Shown here piece after piece: positions 46,235-59,258 of a DNA stretch of 64,000 nt. A program made the translations under genes and the position numbers. The notes beneath the pieces are model-generated. The model did not search any database and was not told where the DNA came from. It saw nothing but the letters and a program-made list of their open reading frames with translations. Source of the stretch: Rhizoclosmatium globosum (Eukaryota; Chytridiomycota; Chytridiomycetes; Chytridiales; Chytriomycetaceae); the NCBI GenBank assembly GCA_002104985.1, contig MCGO01000021.1, positions 1-64,000 of the forward strand, given 5' to 3'. Position 1 is the stretch's first letter. Each line of letters begins with the position of its first letter.

Positions 46235-49200
46235 ATGGCACCACCGCCACCACCACCAAACCCGCCCTCATCAACAAACAACCTTGCTTCAATGCAGGAG
46301 GCACAGCAGAGGCGCGTGCTGAATCCGTCGTCGACAGCGAACCTTCCTCAGCCAACACTGCCAAATGTGTCACAGTTCCTCGTGTCGTCTGATGGTCCTG
46401 CCACTGCCACTGCGACAACTGGCTTAGGGTTAGGGTTATCGCACGCTGCGAACCACAACCACAACAACCACCACGCAAACGCCATCAACCACGGCATGAC
46501 GCCTGTCCCCGTCCACCAAGGCCGAACCCTGACCCGTCCCTCGCGTGCGCCCCTTCCTCCAATCCCGAATTCAAACAACCAAGACTCCTCCTTCAACTCT
46601 GATCCCGAATCCGCACCGCAAATCCACTCGCGAAACCTGTTCAACTCACTGTCTCTTTCGCGTGCTGGGAAACACAAACGAAACTCATTCGCTGCGAAAT
46701 TGAAACGCAAAAACAAGGCTGGCGAAATTAAGACAAATCCGTGGGTGTATGCGTCGTGGGCTTTGACGTGCTGCTTTCCTACAATCTTTGTCGACAAGTG
46801 TTTGGGGAAGAAGGATCCTCTTGTGCAGCAGGCGTGGAGAGAAAAGGTGGCTCTGTGTATCATTATCGGATTTATGATGGCTATCGTTGGTTTCATGACG
46901 TTCGGTTTTCAGGTAACCAAGAGAACCCCTTCTTTGACCAATCAACCATCCCCTTGTTTGACCCTATTTGAGACGCGTCACAAAGAATCTCCATACCCGT
47001 ATCTCCAATGAACTCACTCTTTTAACTTTAAACCACAGAATTCCGTATGCCCAGCTGTAACGTCAAGCACAACCCACCTTCGATATTTGGACATAACAAC
47101 TGGATCAAATCAAATTGCCATGCATGGTCTCTTGTACGCCATATCTCCATCTGCGTCAAAAAATCATGTTGGTATAACCAACCTTCTCGCGAATGCCCAA
47201 GGCGCGGATGTTTCGCTTCTTTTCCCTCCTCCAAGAGGGCAAGGAGCCTGTCGAGGCTTGGATAATGCCCAATATCCACTCTTTCCATGTACTGCGACGC
47301 GACCTGCTTCCCAGGACTACATGTGGCCTAATCAGTAAGTTTACTTTTTGAACCTTGATTCAACCAAGCATCTCAAACTCACTTCATCCAAATAGAACGA
47401 TTCTTAACACAATAACAAATGCAACTGAACGTAACAATCCGTTATTGGGATGTCACAATATTCCTCAATCTTCTTTCCGCTCTATTCAGCTCAAGGGAGA
47501 CTTGGTGTATGACTATTTGGATGTTTTCAATTCCGTCAAGAAGGGTCGCAATGTCATGATATACAGCGGAAATGTGCTTGATGTCACGCCGTTTATCGGG
47601 AATGGGAATGGAACGAATGTTCTTGGTTAGTTTGATATTCATGTGTAATCACCGTCTAACCCTTGTAACAAAAGGCCCAACTGTCAAATCACTCGTACTT
47701 TCCCATATCGGAAAAGACGCAAGTAAAGCATTTGCAGTTGCCGGACTCCGAAACGAAGGACAATGTCTTGTCGATTACTTGAAAATCGCAACAGTTGATT
47801 CAATCTTACCCGCCTGTTTTGCATCAACTGTCTTTGTATGGACGTCGCTTATTGTCATTCTTATTGTCGTCCTTGCCAAATTCGTACTTGCCCTCTACTT
47901 CACATACGTAGTTGGATGGCGTTTGGGAAACAACCGCGCCTACCAACGAGCTATGCAAGATCTCCGTCGCCGCAAAGACGAATACTCCAAAACAAACGGC
48001 GTCCATGCCCTCTCTGCCGCCAACCGCCCAGAACTCGTCCCCTCCCGCAACGACACCGCCTCTACCATAAACGACGATGGAATCTCCCTCCGCCAATACT
48101 CAAAAGCCGCGCCAATGACTTCCGAATCCCGCCGCACAGCCGCTCACCGTCGCGAATCAAACCGTGACATGGTCGACGCCTCTCGCTCCTGGAACGCCAA
48201 CTTTGGGTTCATGGACATTGAAGCCCCACCTCTCGACCGTGAGACCCAGAACCTTCTCAACGACCCAACGCTCATGCATTGTATCGCCATGGTTCCTTGC
48301 TACTCCGAAGGCCGCTCCTCCCTCAAAGCCACACTTGACTCCATCGCAACATCTTACTACCCATCCACCCACAAAGTCCTCTTTGTAATCGCCGATGGAA
48401 TCGTGAAAGGAAGCGAAAACGCACAGAGCACGCCAGACATCCTTATCGACATGATTGAAGTCGACGAACGGTTCCGAAAAGATGACCCACGATGGGGTGG
48501 AGACGCAGAGGCGTTTAGTTACGTCGCAATTGCTGACGGTGCGAACCGAAAGAATTACGCGAAAGTGTATGCAGGGTGGTACAAGTATGACGGGGACGAT
48601 AGTCAAGCTGTTGGAAAAAAGAAGTCTGGGCTGAAGCGCACAGGGAGCAGCGCAAGTGTAGATGGGTATGCTTCCGACGATTCCGCGAGTGGTGGAAACG
48701 GAGACGCGTTTGCAAAGACAATGAAGCAGAGAAAGGAAGGACGGATCCCAATGCTCCTGATTGTAAAATGCGGTAACGAGGAAGAACGCGATCCAGCAAA
48801 ACCAGCCGCGAAGCCTGGAAACCGTGGAAAACGAGACTCTCAAGTGATTCTCATGAACTTTTTGTGTAAAGTCATGTTTGATGATCGAATGACGGAGCTT
48901 GAGTTTGATATCTTTTTCAAGCTGTTTACCATCACGGGGGTGAACCCGGAGAAGTATGAGTGTGTGTTGATGGTGGATGCGGATACGAGAATTTATCCGG
49001 ATAGTTTGAGTCATATGGTTGCTTGTTTGATTCGAGATGATCGTGTGATGGGGTTGTGTGGGGAAACCAAGATTTTGAATAAGTGGGATTCTTGGGTGAC
49101 GATGATTCAGGTTCGTTTCTGTGTTGTTGGTTTTTTGTTGCTTGAACTTTTGAAGGGGTGTATTAACTTTGTGTGGGTTTCTTAAACAGGTGTTTGAATA

Positions 49201-50696
49201 CTTCATCTCTCACCACATGTCAAAAGCCTTTGAATCTGTTTTCGGAGGTGTCACTTGTCTTCCTGGTTGTTTCAGTATGTACCGTATCAAGTCTCCCAAA
49301 GGACCCAACGGGTACTGGGTTCCTATTTTGGCGAACCCTGACGTCGTGGAAGAATATTCGGAACATATTGTTGACACGTTGCATAAAAAGAACTTGTTGC
49401 TTCTTGGAGAGGATCGTTTCTTGTCAACCATGATGTTGAGGCAGTTTCCAAAAGGAGAATGGTTTGTTATTTTCGGAGTTGGTTGATGGTTGTACTTATC
49501 AGATGTTTGGAAATTTAGGTGTTTGTGCCTCCAGCCATCTGTAAAACCGTGGTTCCTGATACGTTCAAAGTGTTGCTTTCGCAGCGTCGTCGATGGATCA
49601 ACTCTACTATTCACAATTTAATGGAACTTTTGCTTGTTAAGGACTTGTGTGGGACATTTTGTATTTCAATGCAGGTATGTTGCAATCCAGTTTTTGGGTA
49701 AAGAGCATTATCTGAACCTTGCTTGTGTTAGTTTATTATATTTATGGACTTGGTCGGTACTGTGGTCTTGCCTGCTGCCATCACTTTTACGTTCACAATT
49801 TTGATCTTGACGGTTACGCAGACAGGAGCGGGTGAGTTGTTGATAATTATTTATCAATCAGTCTACTAACTTGAAAACCAGATACTACACTTCCCTTGAT
49901 TCTTCTCGCTCTCATTCTTGGTCTCCCAGCAATTCTCATTCTCCTTACTGCCAACCGCCCCATCTACATTTTCTGGATGTTTGTATACCTCGTTTCCTTA
50001 CCTGTATGGAACTTTATTTTGCCGTTGTACGCGTTCTGGCACTTTGACGACTTTTCCTGGGGCGCAACCAGAAAAGTGTCTGGTGAAGATGTGAAGCACG
50101 ACCACTCTGCACGTGAAGGAGAATTTGACGGAAAGGGAATCAACATGAAACGATGGAGCGAGTGGGTGCAAGTGATTCGTGCTGAACACGAGCGACAGAT
50201 GCAGCGGATTCCAATGATGGGTCCAGTTGGATTCGTCCCACGGCAAGGAAGTGTACAGAACGGAAGTATTTATAGCCAGGAGAGTGGTGTTTCGTCACAG
50301 TATAGTGGATGGAACGGGCCTGCATCGTCTGTTGGTGGAGCATCGGGAAGCGGGATTTGGATGGGTCCGCCTGGAATGAATGGACCTCCAATGGCAATGC
50401 CACCGCCATCGATGGGAATGTATGGCCTTCCTCCTGGAGTTTCACCTCAGGGTATGATGATGATGCCGCCACCCAACATGATGCCTCCACCGATTGGAAT
50501 TCTGCCTCCACCTCCGGGAGGGATGTTGTCCTCTATAAATCAAGCGTATCGATCGTCACCTCTTGGACAAACTCCAGCAAGGGTTTCTCCCGTCACGGTT
50601 ACGCCGATTGAAGTGTCTGTCAACGAAGAGTCATTGATTTCACCGCCGACACGCGTCTCAAGAAAGAATCGAACACCTCCTGGCGAGCAGCAGTGA
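46235..50696 (+). CDS. Chitin synthase, division 2 (class IV / Chs3-type)
   Basis: Makes chitin from UDP-GlcNAc at the plasma membrane. Start 46235 ([13 protein letters not shown]) is chosen over an in-frame ATG at 46085 that lies in the leader. Several introns (near 46911-47038, 47335-47396, 47624-47676, 49111-49189, 49460-49517, 49675-49732, 49833-49881). N-terminus Pro/Asn/His-rich, then [20 protein letters not shown] and a helix pair; a loop with cytochrome-b5-like features; a further helix; and the glycosyltransferase core with [42 protein letters not shown] and the hallmark QRRRW at about 49590. Three or more C-terminal helices and a Met/Pro/Gly-rich tail follow. The layout is that of Chs3-like enzymes without a myosin head. 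Confidence 0.93.
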
Positions 50697-51162
50697 TTAT
50701 GGGTTTCTTTGGGTTTTCTTAAACGTTCACACGCATCTCTTATTTTCCGTTTCACCTACCTTCTCTTGTTTTTCCTTTTACCTCTTATTTACCTCTGCTG
50801 CCTTGATGTACAGTAGACATATTGCTGTTGTTATGCATGTTATTTCAAAGAAAGTACTTTTGTTTGTCTGTGTTGACCAAGCAACTCCTTCATCAAAATC
50901 AAAATCAAAATCAAAATCAAAATCCAAATCAATGTCGAATCACGACCAGCACCGCAACGAGTGGAGTGCCGAGCCGCCACCGACGCTCCAGGACCTTGTT
51001 CCAGCAGTCAAGTACGCCGTCGAAGTCGAAGTCGAAGTCGAAGAAGACGAGGCCTCGAGTTCATCGTCGTATTCGCCCGTGTTCCAAGTGAGTCACCGCC
51101 GCCGCCGCCGTTGATTACTCGTCCAATTCGTGGCTAACCAATTGATTACTCGATCAACCTAA
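50697..51162. other. Leader region with (AAAATC)n repeat
   Basis: A short AAAATC run (about 50888-50925) and a frame with MSNHDQHRNEWS and an EVEVEVEEDE patch (50931-51090) ending at a good GTGAGT donor. It could be a first exon of the next gene, but the phase does not match the start of its coding frame at 51163, so I leave it as leader. Confidence 0.4.
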
Positions 51163-54039
51163 ATGTCAGCAGACACGCCTCCCTCGCGGCGCCTCGGTCG
51201 ATCCGCCCTTGACGAGAACAGCCCCCTTCTCCTGGGCAACTATCCGTCGCTTGTCGATGAACCAACCGTATTCAAACGCTCGTGGAATTCGCTAAAGACA
51301 TCGGCTTCGTCGTTGCTGCAGAACTGGAACTTGAATCAGCAGTACCAAAGCTTGAACACGAATCGGAGCACGGACCAGTCTACTGGAAGCACTGGTCCAT
51401 CTACTGCACAAACCGTATCTACGTGGTGTAAGGACACGTGGGTTGTTGTGACTAGACAAGTTGCTGCTGGTGGCCGGCGGTTGAATGAGGGTTGGGATCA
51501 GACTGTGGATTGTATGTTAACTGCTGCTCAATCAACTCCGATAAGCTTTTCTAATATCGCCACAGATGTAAACGAGCGGTATTCTCCTGCTGAGAAACAG
51601 AATCTCGGAATATTCTTTGCGATTGGTGAGTGAATGCTTGGCTTGTTGGTGCCTCCTTCTGAAACAATCACTCTGATCCACGAAAATCAGTTATTGCTTT
51701 ATACCTTCTGGGAATCATGATTATATACAGTCCTTCTCATCCATCGCCACCTGTTGTTATTCCCCCAGATACGGACCTTCCTCCCCCTCCTCCAACAGAT
51801 CCAGATTTCCCAGTACCACCACCCGTTTTGGAGCCAAGTCCTCTATGTACAACAAAAGAGTGCGTTCTTGAATCTGCTAGCATATTGAACGCGCTTGATA
51901 CTTCTGTTGATCCATGCGAGGACTTTTACACCTTTTCATGTGGAGGTTGGATCAACAGCCATCCGATACCTGCATCTGCCTCCAAAGAATCTGTTATGAC
52001 CGTTATGAATGCAAAAAATAATGTATGGAATCTCTTTACAAGCCATCGAATTTCTTGACGTGATTCTCTTCACAGAATATCCTCAAGTCTCTTCTCACTC
52101 AGTCTACGAATCCACCTCCCTCTGATCCTACTTCCGTCAAGACATTTGCAAAACTGAAAACACTTTATCAATCTTGTATCTCGACTCCGTCTTCGTCTCA
52201 AACACTCACAGACCAGTTGACATCACACATCAAAACTTTTATGCTTCCTAAAACACCTATTATCGTCAATACATTCCCCGTGGGAAAACCTATGCTCAGG
52301 TCGCAGAATCTTGCAGAGTTGATTGTCGCAGCTCAGGAGATGGGACTCAGCTCCTTGTTTACTATTGGAGTAGTAGCAAATCCACAAAACCCTTCTGCGA
52401 AAACTACGACAATCTTGCCATGGGAAACCGCAACCTTAGGACTTGGAAGAAAAGACTTGTACAAGAATGAAACTCTGTTGAGAGTCTATGAGCGTGCTGT
52501 TTCGAAAGGGTTGGAGAGAGTGTTGGGTGGAGTAGCGAAAGGCCGCGATTGGGGAAAAATGGCGAAACAGGTTGTATGGTTTGAAGGAGAATTGGCCAAA
52601 ATCATTCCAAGCGCGTAAGTGCCGAAATCTTTCAGGCTTTCCATCTAAATCTCGCTTTCACTTTCACTTGCAGACAAGACTTGTTTGGAGACGATGACAC
52701 ATTGACCAAGCTTACAACCCTGCAAACCAGTTCTTCGTTCCTTTCTTGGTCATACTATTACCGATTGTCTACTGGTCAAAAGCCTCCTCGAGATGTTGTG
52801 GTTCCTTCACTTGCATACTTCCAGAACCTGTCCTCCCTCATTACCGACCTTCGTGCCACCGAAGCCATTGATGGATACTTCTTTTGGCAAGCGATTTGGA
52901 AGTGGTCAAAATACGCTGGACGAGAGCTTCGACAAGATCTCTCTGAATTGAAGTATGCTGTCTCTGGAATTCAAATTACGCGCAAGACCTTACAGCAGAA
53001 GAGCATGAAGCAGGATGTCTTTCTGCTGTCGTCGATGGAATGAGTGATGCTGCTGGACGGTGGTTTGTGGAACATTCTTTCAACAAAGAAACCGGGAAGG
53101 AAGTTGAAGCCGTCGTGCAATCTATTCTGTCAAGTTTTAGTATTGCACTTCCAAAATATACGTGGCTCGACATGCCAACCATTTCAGAAGCTCAAAAGAA
53201 GCTGGCAGCAATGATTGTAACTGCTGGTTACAATCCCAAGCTTCTCGATGCCGAAAGATTAGCGTACCGCTACGCACCATTGAACCCACGACCCGACGAA
53301 TGGCTCTCGAATCTGATCGCTGCAAAACAGACCAGTGCAAAATGGAAACTAGGCAGACTCGATGAACCAGTTGACCCCCGAGAAATGGAATACCCAATCA
53401 CAAGCGTCAACGGAGCATACACCGCAGGTTCAAACTCAGTCTTCCTAAACGCCGGTCTCCTCCAACCACCTTGCTTCTCCACCACATCACCCCACTACCT
53501 AAATACGCGCGTTGCGGATCCATAATCGGCCACGAAGTCACACACGCACTGGATACACAAGGCCGACAATTTGACGCGTCCGGAAAACAACGCGATTGGT
53601 GGACACCCGAACTGAACTTGCCTTCACCCAATTATCAGAGTGTTTCGTCGCACAGTATTCGAATTACACATCTGCTGACGTACCCCTAAACGGGAAACTC
53701 ACGCTCGATGAGAATATGGCGGATAACGCTGGCCTGCTACGCGCATATGAGGCGTGGAGTGTAGATCGAGGTGGAAAAGGAGGTGGACTGCGGAATCAAG
53801 AGCTTGCAGGTCTTAACCAAGATTTCTCTGAACAACAGTTGTTTTTCATTGGATACGCTCAGATGGAATGTTCAAACATCCGCGACGAAGCACTTCGGAA
53901 GGAAGTATTTACGAATCCACATGCGCCGGCTGAGTGGCGTGTTAAAGGTGTCATGAGAAATTCTGTAGAGTTTGCGAAAGCGTTTCAGTGTCCGGTTGGA
54001 AGTAAGATGAATCCTATGAAGAAATGTAAGGTTTGGTGA
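51163..54039 (+). CDS. M13 (neprilysin-type) zinc metallopeptidase, membrane-anchored
   Basis: Start 51163 (MSADTPPSRRLG). An N-terminal cytoplasmic part of about 155 aa is followed across an intron by one membrane helix (IALYLLGIMIIY), a proline-rich stalk and the ectodomain. M13 marks: SVDPCEDFYTFSCGGW, LLQPPCFS, GHEVTHALDTQG (HExxH zinc site), LDENMADNAGLLRAY (third ligand Glu and catalytic Asp) and the terminal CKVW. It should cut short extracellular peptides. Introns include about 51625-51687 and 52618-52673. Three -1 frame steps are needed (about 52972, 53490 and 53607). They lie in conserved sequence and match the single-base-deletion pattern in this part of the window, so I annotate a gene and not a pseudogene. 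Confidence 0.85.
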
Positions 54040-54163
54040 AAAAGTTAAAAGAGGACATGAGTACATTCTATTAGCTGTGTTATATAAAGTTATTTGTTCG
54101 TATTCCGGTTTGTCTTTGTTTTGATGGGGCGGGGTAATTTTGTCAAAAAGACATTTGAAAAAC

Positions 54164-56591
54164 ATGTTGGCACAGGCTGCGCACGTTGAGAAAGAACCTG
54201 GAATAGTGGATCCATTACCTTCTATTACACAGACAGTGGACACCTATGTGGGTATCCTTAAGTTATATAAGGGATTCTTACATTATTCCTTATTGACAGG
54301 TTCAGTCAGAAGCAAACGAAGTGCCAACCGCAAATAAAAAGCGACGCGCCGTATGTTTCGCTGATGATGACCTGAACGACCAAGAAACAGATGGCAACGG
54401 AGCTAACGCGTCCCAGTTGGACCAACCTGTCCAAAAGAAACTCAGATTCGACAACGAAGTTCAGTTAGACACAACCAATCTCGCAGATAATCTCGCCAAA
54501 GACGAAACACGGCTTGAAACTTCCCAAATTCCTCAAGTTCCAACGTCAAACTTCACTTTCACACTTTTGCCAACTGTGACGACTGAGGAGCCATTGAAAC
54601 CAATGTCGCCATTACTTCTCAACACCGCTGCTGAAGTTGCAACACCTCTTATTCACACATACTTTGCGTCACATGGATATACACCGCGTATTGTTGTTGG
54701 TCTTCTTGTACCGCATGCGCATGTCTATGTCCTGTCAAATCCGATGGAAATGGAATTTATCGTGTCGACCATCTGTTCATTTCACACTTACACCCACATT
54801 GGTATTGACTGTGAGTTTGTTCACAATATTGCATCTACAATTCAAATCGCATTCGCTGCTGACTTGATTGTCATATTCCAGGTAAAACCCCTATGAACAA
54901 ACGCACCACTAAACTATTTGAGTTCACAAGATGCACCACCTCATCACCCCAGAAACCTTTTCCCCACCCCTCCACCATCCCTCAAAACCCTCCTCGAGAA
55001 CCCATCCATCACAAAAACAGGCGTTTCAGTGGCAACAGACAGCCAGAAAATCGAATCTGCATTCGGAACAAAATCCATTACTCTCTTCGACTCGTCCACA
55101 CACGCAAAACAGCTTGGATTCCGCGCACAGTCTTTACGCTCTTTATACTCATTCTTGTACACGCTGTTGAGCCTGCGTTTAAAGGGGTATCGTCGGGACA
55201 GGATTGGAGTCTTGCAGTGTTACCAGATGGAGCTGTTAAATATGCGGCGAATGACGCGATTGCTAGTTTGTTGTGTTATCGGCTATTACGGCGACACCAG
55301 TGGAGGTTTTGGCGCCGGTTGCGCCGTGGGATAAGTACCGCCCTTGTTTTACGGAGTATGTGGGCAGTGAAGGTGGAGGTGATAATGGGATTGTGTGTGA
55401 AGTGTATCCGGGGGCTGGTCATGCTTGGAGTGTGACGAATAACAATGCGTTTGGGAATGCGGGTACAGATCGGAATGTTGTTTTGCGGCGGGTGCTAAGG
55501 ATATCTTTTTGTGGATGGGTGGGATTCCTGGGCCTCCGCCAAGAGTCTTCGCGACTGTTGGACAAGTGAACGCGCAGCCTCAAAAGGAATGGTTGAATCA
55601 TGATTGGGTTTTGAGGAGGCTTTGTGAATGTTATAATCGGGTAACAGTTCATTCGCAGATTAATCGTAAATCTTCTGGGGGAATGCCACCACAACTGTTT
55701 GAGGAAGCTTTTCTTCGTATGATTCTCTACAAAGTACGCGCAGCACAAGCTCCTCTATTTTACTTGATGGACTGTATGATGGAAAACTGGAAAGATGCAA
55801 CACGGTTTGTGTGGCCTGAGGAAAAGAAAAAGATGATTCCCCTTATCCGTCAACTGTTTGAAACAACAAAGAAAGATATGCGTTTGTTTCTTTGTGCGGA
55901 AATGGTGACAGTTTGGATTGTGAATGAAGATATCACGGGTGTTCACTTTGGGGACAAGACTCATATTGGAGAACCAAATTGTGTGTTCTCGAGTGGAATG
56001 CAACGAGTTCGTGCGAGGGTCTTGGAACGAATTAACGGAAAGCAAATGTGGAAGTGCTCGGGCTGCTGAGAAAGATATTGATGTGGCTGTGGAATCAAGT
56101 TCTCAACAGTCAATCCAACCAGAAAATCCATCAAAATGGACGATGACGAAAATGTGGTCGTTGCTTGTGAAACGCGAAAATCCCCTCCAGAACAAAATGA
56201 ATCTGAAGCGGAAGTAGATATGGAAATATCAGATTCAGAGTCAGATGGTATCGTTGCTTTAGAAGAAGGGAAGCCTCCTTTGATTGAAGAAGTTGCTGTT
56301 GCAGGGCCAGAGCTTGGTGTTGTCGGTGAAATTGTCATTGGACCAAACGGCGAAACAGATTTTGAGATGGATTGTGATAGTGTCGCTGGAAGTGATTATG
56401 ATGTGTTGGAAGTTGAAGCTGGCCCAAGTATGTGTTTATTCACAGAATTGCCAGTAATCGAGAACCCTACTGTAAACACGACCATTTGTAATGAAGAAAC
56501 GAAAGTGGCAATATGTTGTAGCTCCGAGGAGTGCGAAAGTGACGTTGAATCTTACACGTTTGGTTGGGAAGTGAAAAAGGCTCTTGAATGA
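54164..56591 (+). CDS. DEDDy 3'-5' exonuclease (RNase D / EXD-like) with acidic tail
   Basis: Start 54164 (MLAQAAHVEKEPG); an intron of about 60 nt (GTGGGT...TTGACAG) joins to VQSEANEVPTANKKRRA. The exonuclease domain shows HIGIDCEFV (motif I, Asp and Glu), a segment ending in ITKTGVSVATDSQKI (motif II) and KYAANDAIASLL (motif III with Tyr and Asp). A middle domain (MPPQLFEEAFLRMILY, FYLMDCMMENWK) is unassigned, and the last 150 residues are acidic (EAEVDMEISDSESD). Six -1 frame steps are needed to keep this reading (about 55155, 55280, 55488, 56035-56055 twice, and 56135). The domain argues for a real gene with assembly deletions. RNA or DNA as substrate cannot be told. Confidence 0.7.
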
Positions 56592-56697
56592 TCACAGAAA
56601 AGGACTTCATAAAGATACACAAAAGGGGACATAACGACAATCATAAAATCGATTTATTGCAACTTCATCATCTTCCCTTCTTCCAAACTCCCAGCAA

Positions 56698-59102
56698 TTA
56701 ATTACCCAACTGCAAGTTCAAATCCGCAAGCTCCTTCAACAAGGCAGCCTCTCCCTCCATTTTCTGAATCTGTGTCAACTCCAACTGAACACCATCAGCC
56801 TTCTTCTTCTTAATGTCCGCAATCGCCTTCAACTTCTTCTGCACAGCCTTTACCTTCTTTTCAATCTCCATCGCTTTCAAGTCAGCATCGACAGGAATGA
56901 AGCAGGCACAACTGGAGCCGCAGGGGCAGGAGCAGGCGCGGCAGTAGCTGGACGACTCTCACCACCCTTCTTGGCAGCTTCTCTCTTCTTCGCATTCTTC
57001 AAAGCCGCTTTGACTTCTCTTCATTTGACTGAACAGGTGCCGCTCCAACAGGTGTACTAACAGCTCTAGGCGCGACATACGCACCAGCAATAACACCAAT
57101 AGGACCCTGTGGCTTCAACTGCTCCTCTCTCGTCTTATTAATAGTCGTAGTAGCCCCAACCTTCCCTCTCAAAGCCGGTGGAACATACTTCCCAGCCGTA
57201 GGCTGCACAGTCGCCTTCTTAATCGCTTCAGCATCCTGAATCCCCTCCGGCTTCGCGCTCAACCCACGCTTCATAGGCCACTTCCCACAGTCATCAAACC
57301 GCCACGCAGAGCCATACAGCTCCTTCACATCCATCGTTGCGACAAGGACTCCAGAGTGGTGGAACACGCGCACGCCGTTGTCGACTTTAAGGCGTTTGTA
57401 GAGGGTTGAGGTGAGGATGTGACGGCCGTCTGGAGACCATTGGGCGGAGGAAGCGTTTGCGGCGCGGACGGTGCAGAGTTCTTTGAAGTCCGCACGGTCC
57501 CAGATGGAGAAGTCTCCCGCGAGGTTTCCGAAACCGGCTGTGAGGATGAGACGGCCGTGTGGGGAGTAGTAGACGGTGTTTCGGGCGGCTGGTGGGAATT
57601 CGTAGATGGCTTGGGAGGGGGTGGTTGGGTGGCCGGACGCAACTGTGAAGAGTGTGCATTTGGAAGGCATTGGGCCGTGGAGGACAATGTACTCTTTGCT
57701 GTTTGGACTCCATGAAATGCTGTGAATTGGGTTCGCGAGATCAAGGATTTGAGTGGCGTAGTGAGGAGCGGTAGTTGTCATGAGTTGAAGAGTAGACTTT
57801 CCGTAGTATGATTGGTTTGACTTATCAACATCGGTGTGGGTGTGAACAAGAATAGCAGTTCCTTAGGTACGAGTTGAGTGACATACTCACAAACTACGGG
57901 GTTTGTGCTCACCGTCAGCATTCCACAAGAAATCCACCGAGTCTGCATTGAACAAGCTACGAGTAGCAACGCAAACAGCCCCACTCTCCGTCAAAGCCTT
58001 CTCCAAATCATACAACTTGATGTTTCCAGGAACTCCATTCTTTTCTTTGCTGAATACTGCTGCAAACACTTTCCCAGCCTTGTTTCCTGAGATGGAAACC
58101 CACTCAACTTGTCCCCAGGAATCTTTCCAGCACTAGGTAAAGTTCCAGAAACATTTGCTTGTCCAGTTGGGTTGTAAAAGAGAACATCAGAATCACTGCT
58201 GAGACGAGCAAAGAAGGATTCATTTGGAGCCCACTGCGGTTTCCAACTATTTTGAGTCTTTTGAGTGAATCGAGTGATTAATTGTCCGTCCGAGACTCTG
58301 TAGATGGAAAGGTTGCGGCATTGTTCTTTTTCGTCGGCAGGTTTCACTAATGGAGTAGTTTGTGTCAGCTTCTCACAGTCCCACTTCCAAGTCCCGCTCT
58401 TTCGTATACGCATGTCTTCCATTCACGTCAATGTCGAATACAAGTCCAATCAATATGAATGAACTTCCATAATCCAGAAATTAATTGGATGTCAGCTTCG
58501 TTTTTCGGTTTTGACGTCCCACGTTCCCCCATCCACCATCGATGACCATGTCGAATACACCCCAAACACTGAATTCAACCTCCATGAGATCCGAAAAAGT
58601 CAAACTAACCCCATCGGTTCCAAGTAGCAATATAAGTCCCAAGCGGTGAAAAGTCAGCCTCAATAACGCCCTTCAAATCAAGAGTATTGACAATATTATC
58701 AGCTGCCTCCAAATCCCGAGCATTGTAGATTGTAACGCTGATGTGCGGTTCGGGAGAGTGTGATAAAAAAGAGCAAAAGAACAGGGTCAGTTTGCAGGAT
58801 AAGAAGGAGACTATTAAGGAGTTGAGTTACTTTGTTTCAAGGACGATTGCGAGGAAGTTTCCGTCGGGGCTGTATACGAATGTTCTGTGTGATACGAAGG
58901 TGGTAAGTACAGGTACGAGGACAGATGCTGTCAAAGGGGAAGGGGGACAGCAGATATCGGTGATTTGAGGGTTTCTGAAAAGGGAGAAAGAGGGCCAAGT
59001 TGTCACCTGTTTTGAGCGCCAGAAGTGTTCAGTTCTTGAATGTTTTGGCGGTTGTGTGGCGATGAGACAGTTGTGACGCCCTTGTCCGAAAGAACTGGAC
59101 AT
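56698..59102 (-). CDS. Translation initiation factor eIF2A
   Basis: A WD-repeat factor that can bring initiator tRNA to ribosomes in some settings. Start 59102 (MSSSFGQGRHN). Exons cross about 58970, 58480, 57990-58420 and 57781. Marks: WDCEKL, WAPNESFFARLSSD, NIKLYDLEKAL, then SISWSPNSKEYIVLHGPMPS, NTVYYSPHGRLILTAGFGN, SIWDRADF, WSPDGRHILTST and LKVDNGVRVF. After a linker with YVPPALRGK comes the C-terminal helix KAVQKKLKAIADIKKKKADG. Two -1 steps (about 57015 and 56900) are needed to reach the C-terminal helix. An intron also appears at 57878-57780, where the frame changes. Confidence 0.88.
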
Positions 59103-59258
59103 TTGTGATTGTTTAATTAGTTGGTTTAATTGGATTAATTGGATTGGAGTGGATTGGAGGCTGTTGAGAAGGTGGGTGGTTGCGTACTGGTGAACTGGGT
59201 TGGACCATTTGTTTGTTTTTCTTCTCCTTCAAAACCAACTGTCACTTTCAACTATCAA

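Noticed and set aside
46426..46442. TTAGGGTTAGGGTT inside the chitin synthase gene as an internal telomere
   Set aside because: Too short, and it encodes Gly-Leu repeats in the Ala/Gly/Asn-rich N-terminus.
51163..54039. M13 peptidase as a pseudogene
   Set aside because: All catalytic motifs are intact and all three frame steps go the same way as in neighbouring housekeeping genes, so sequence error is more likely.
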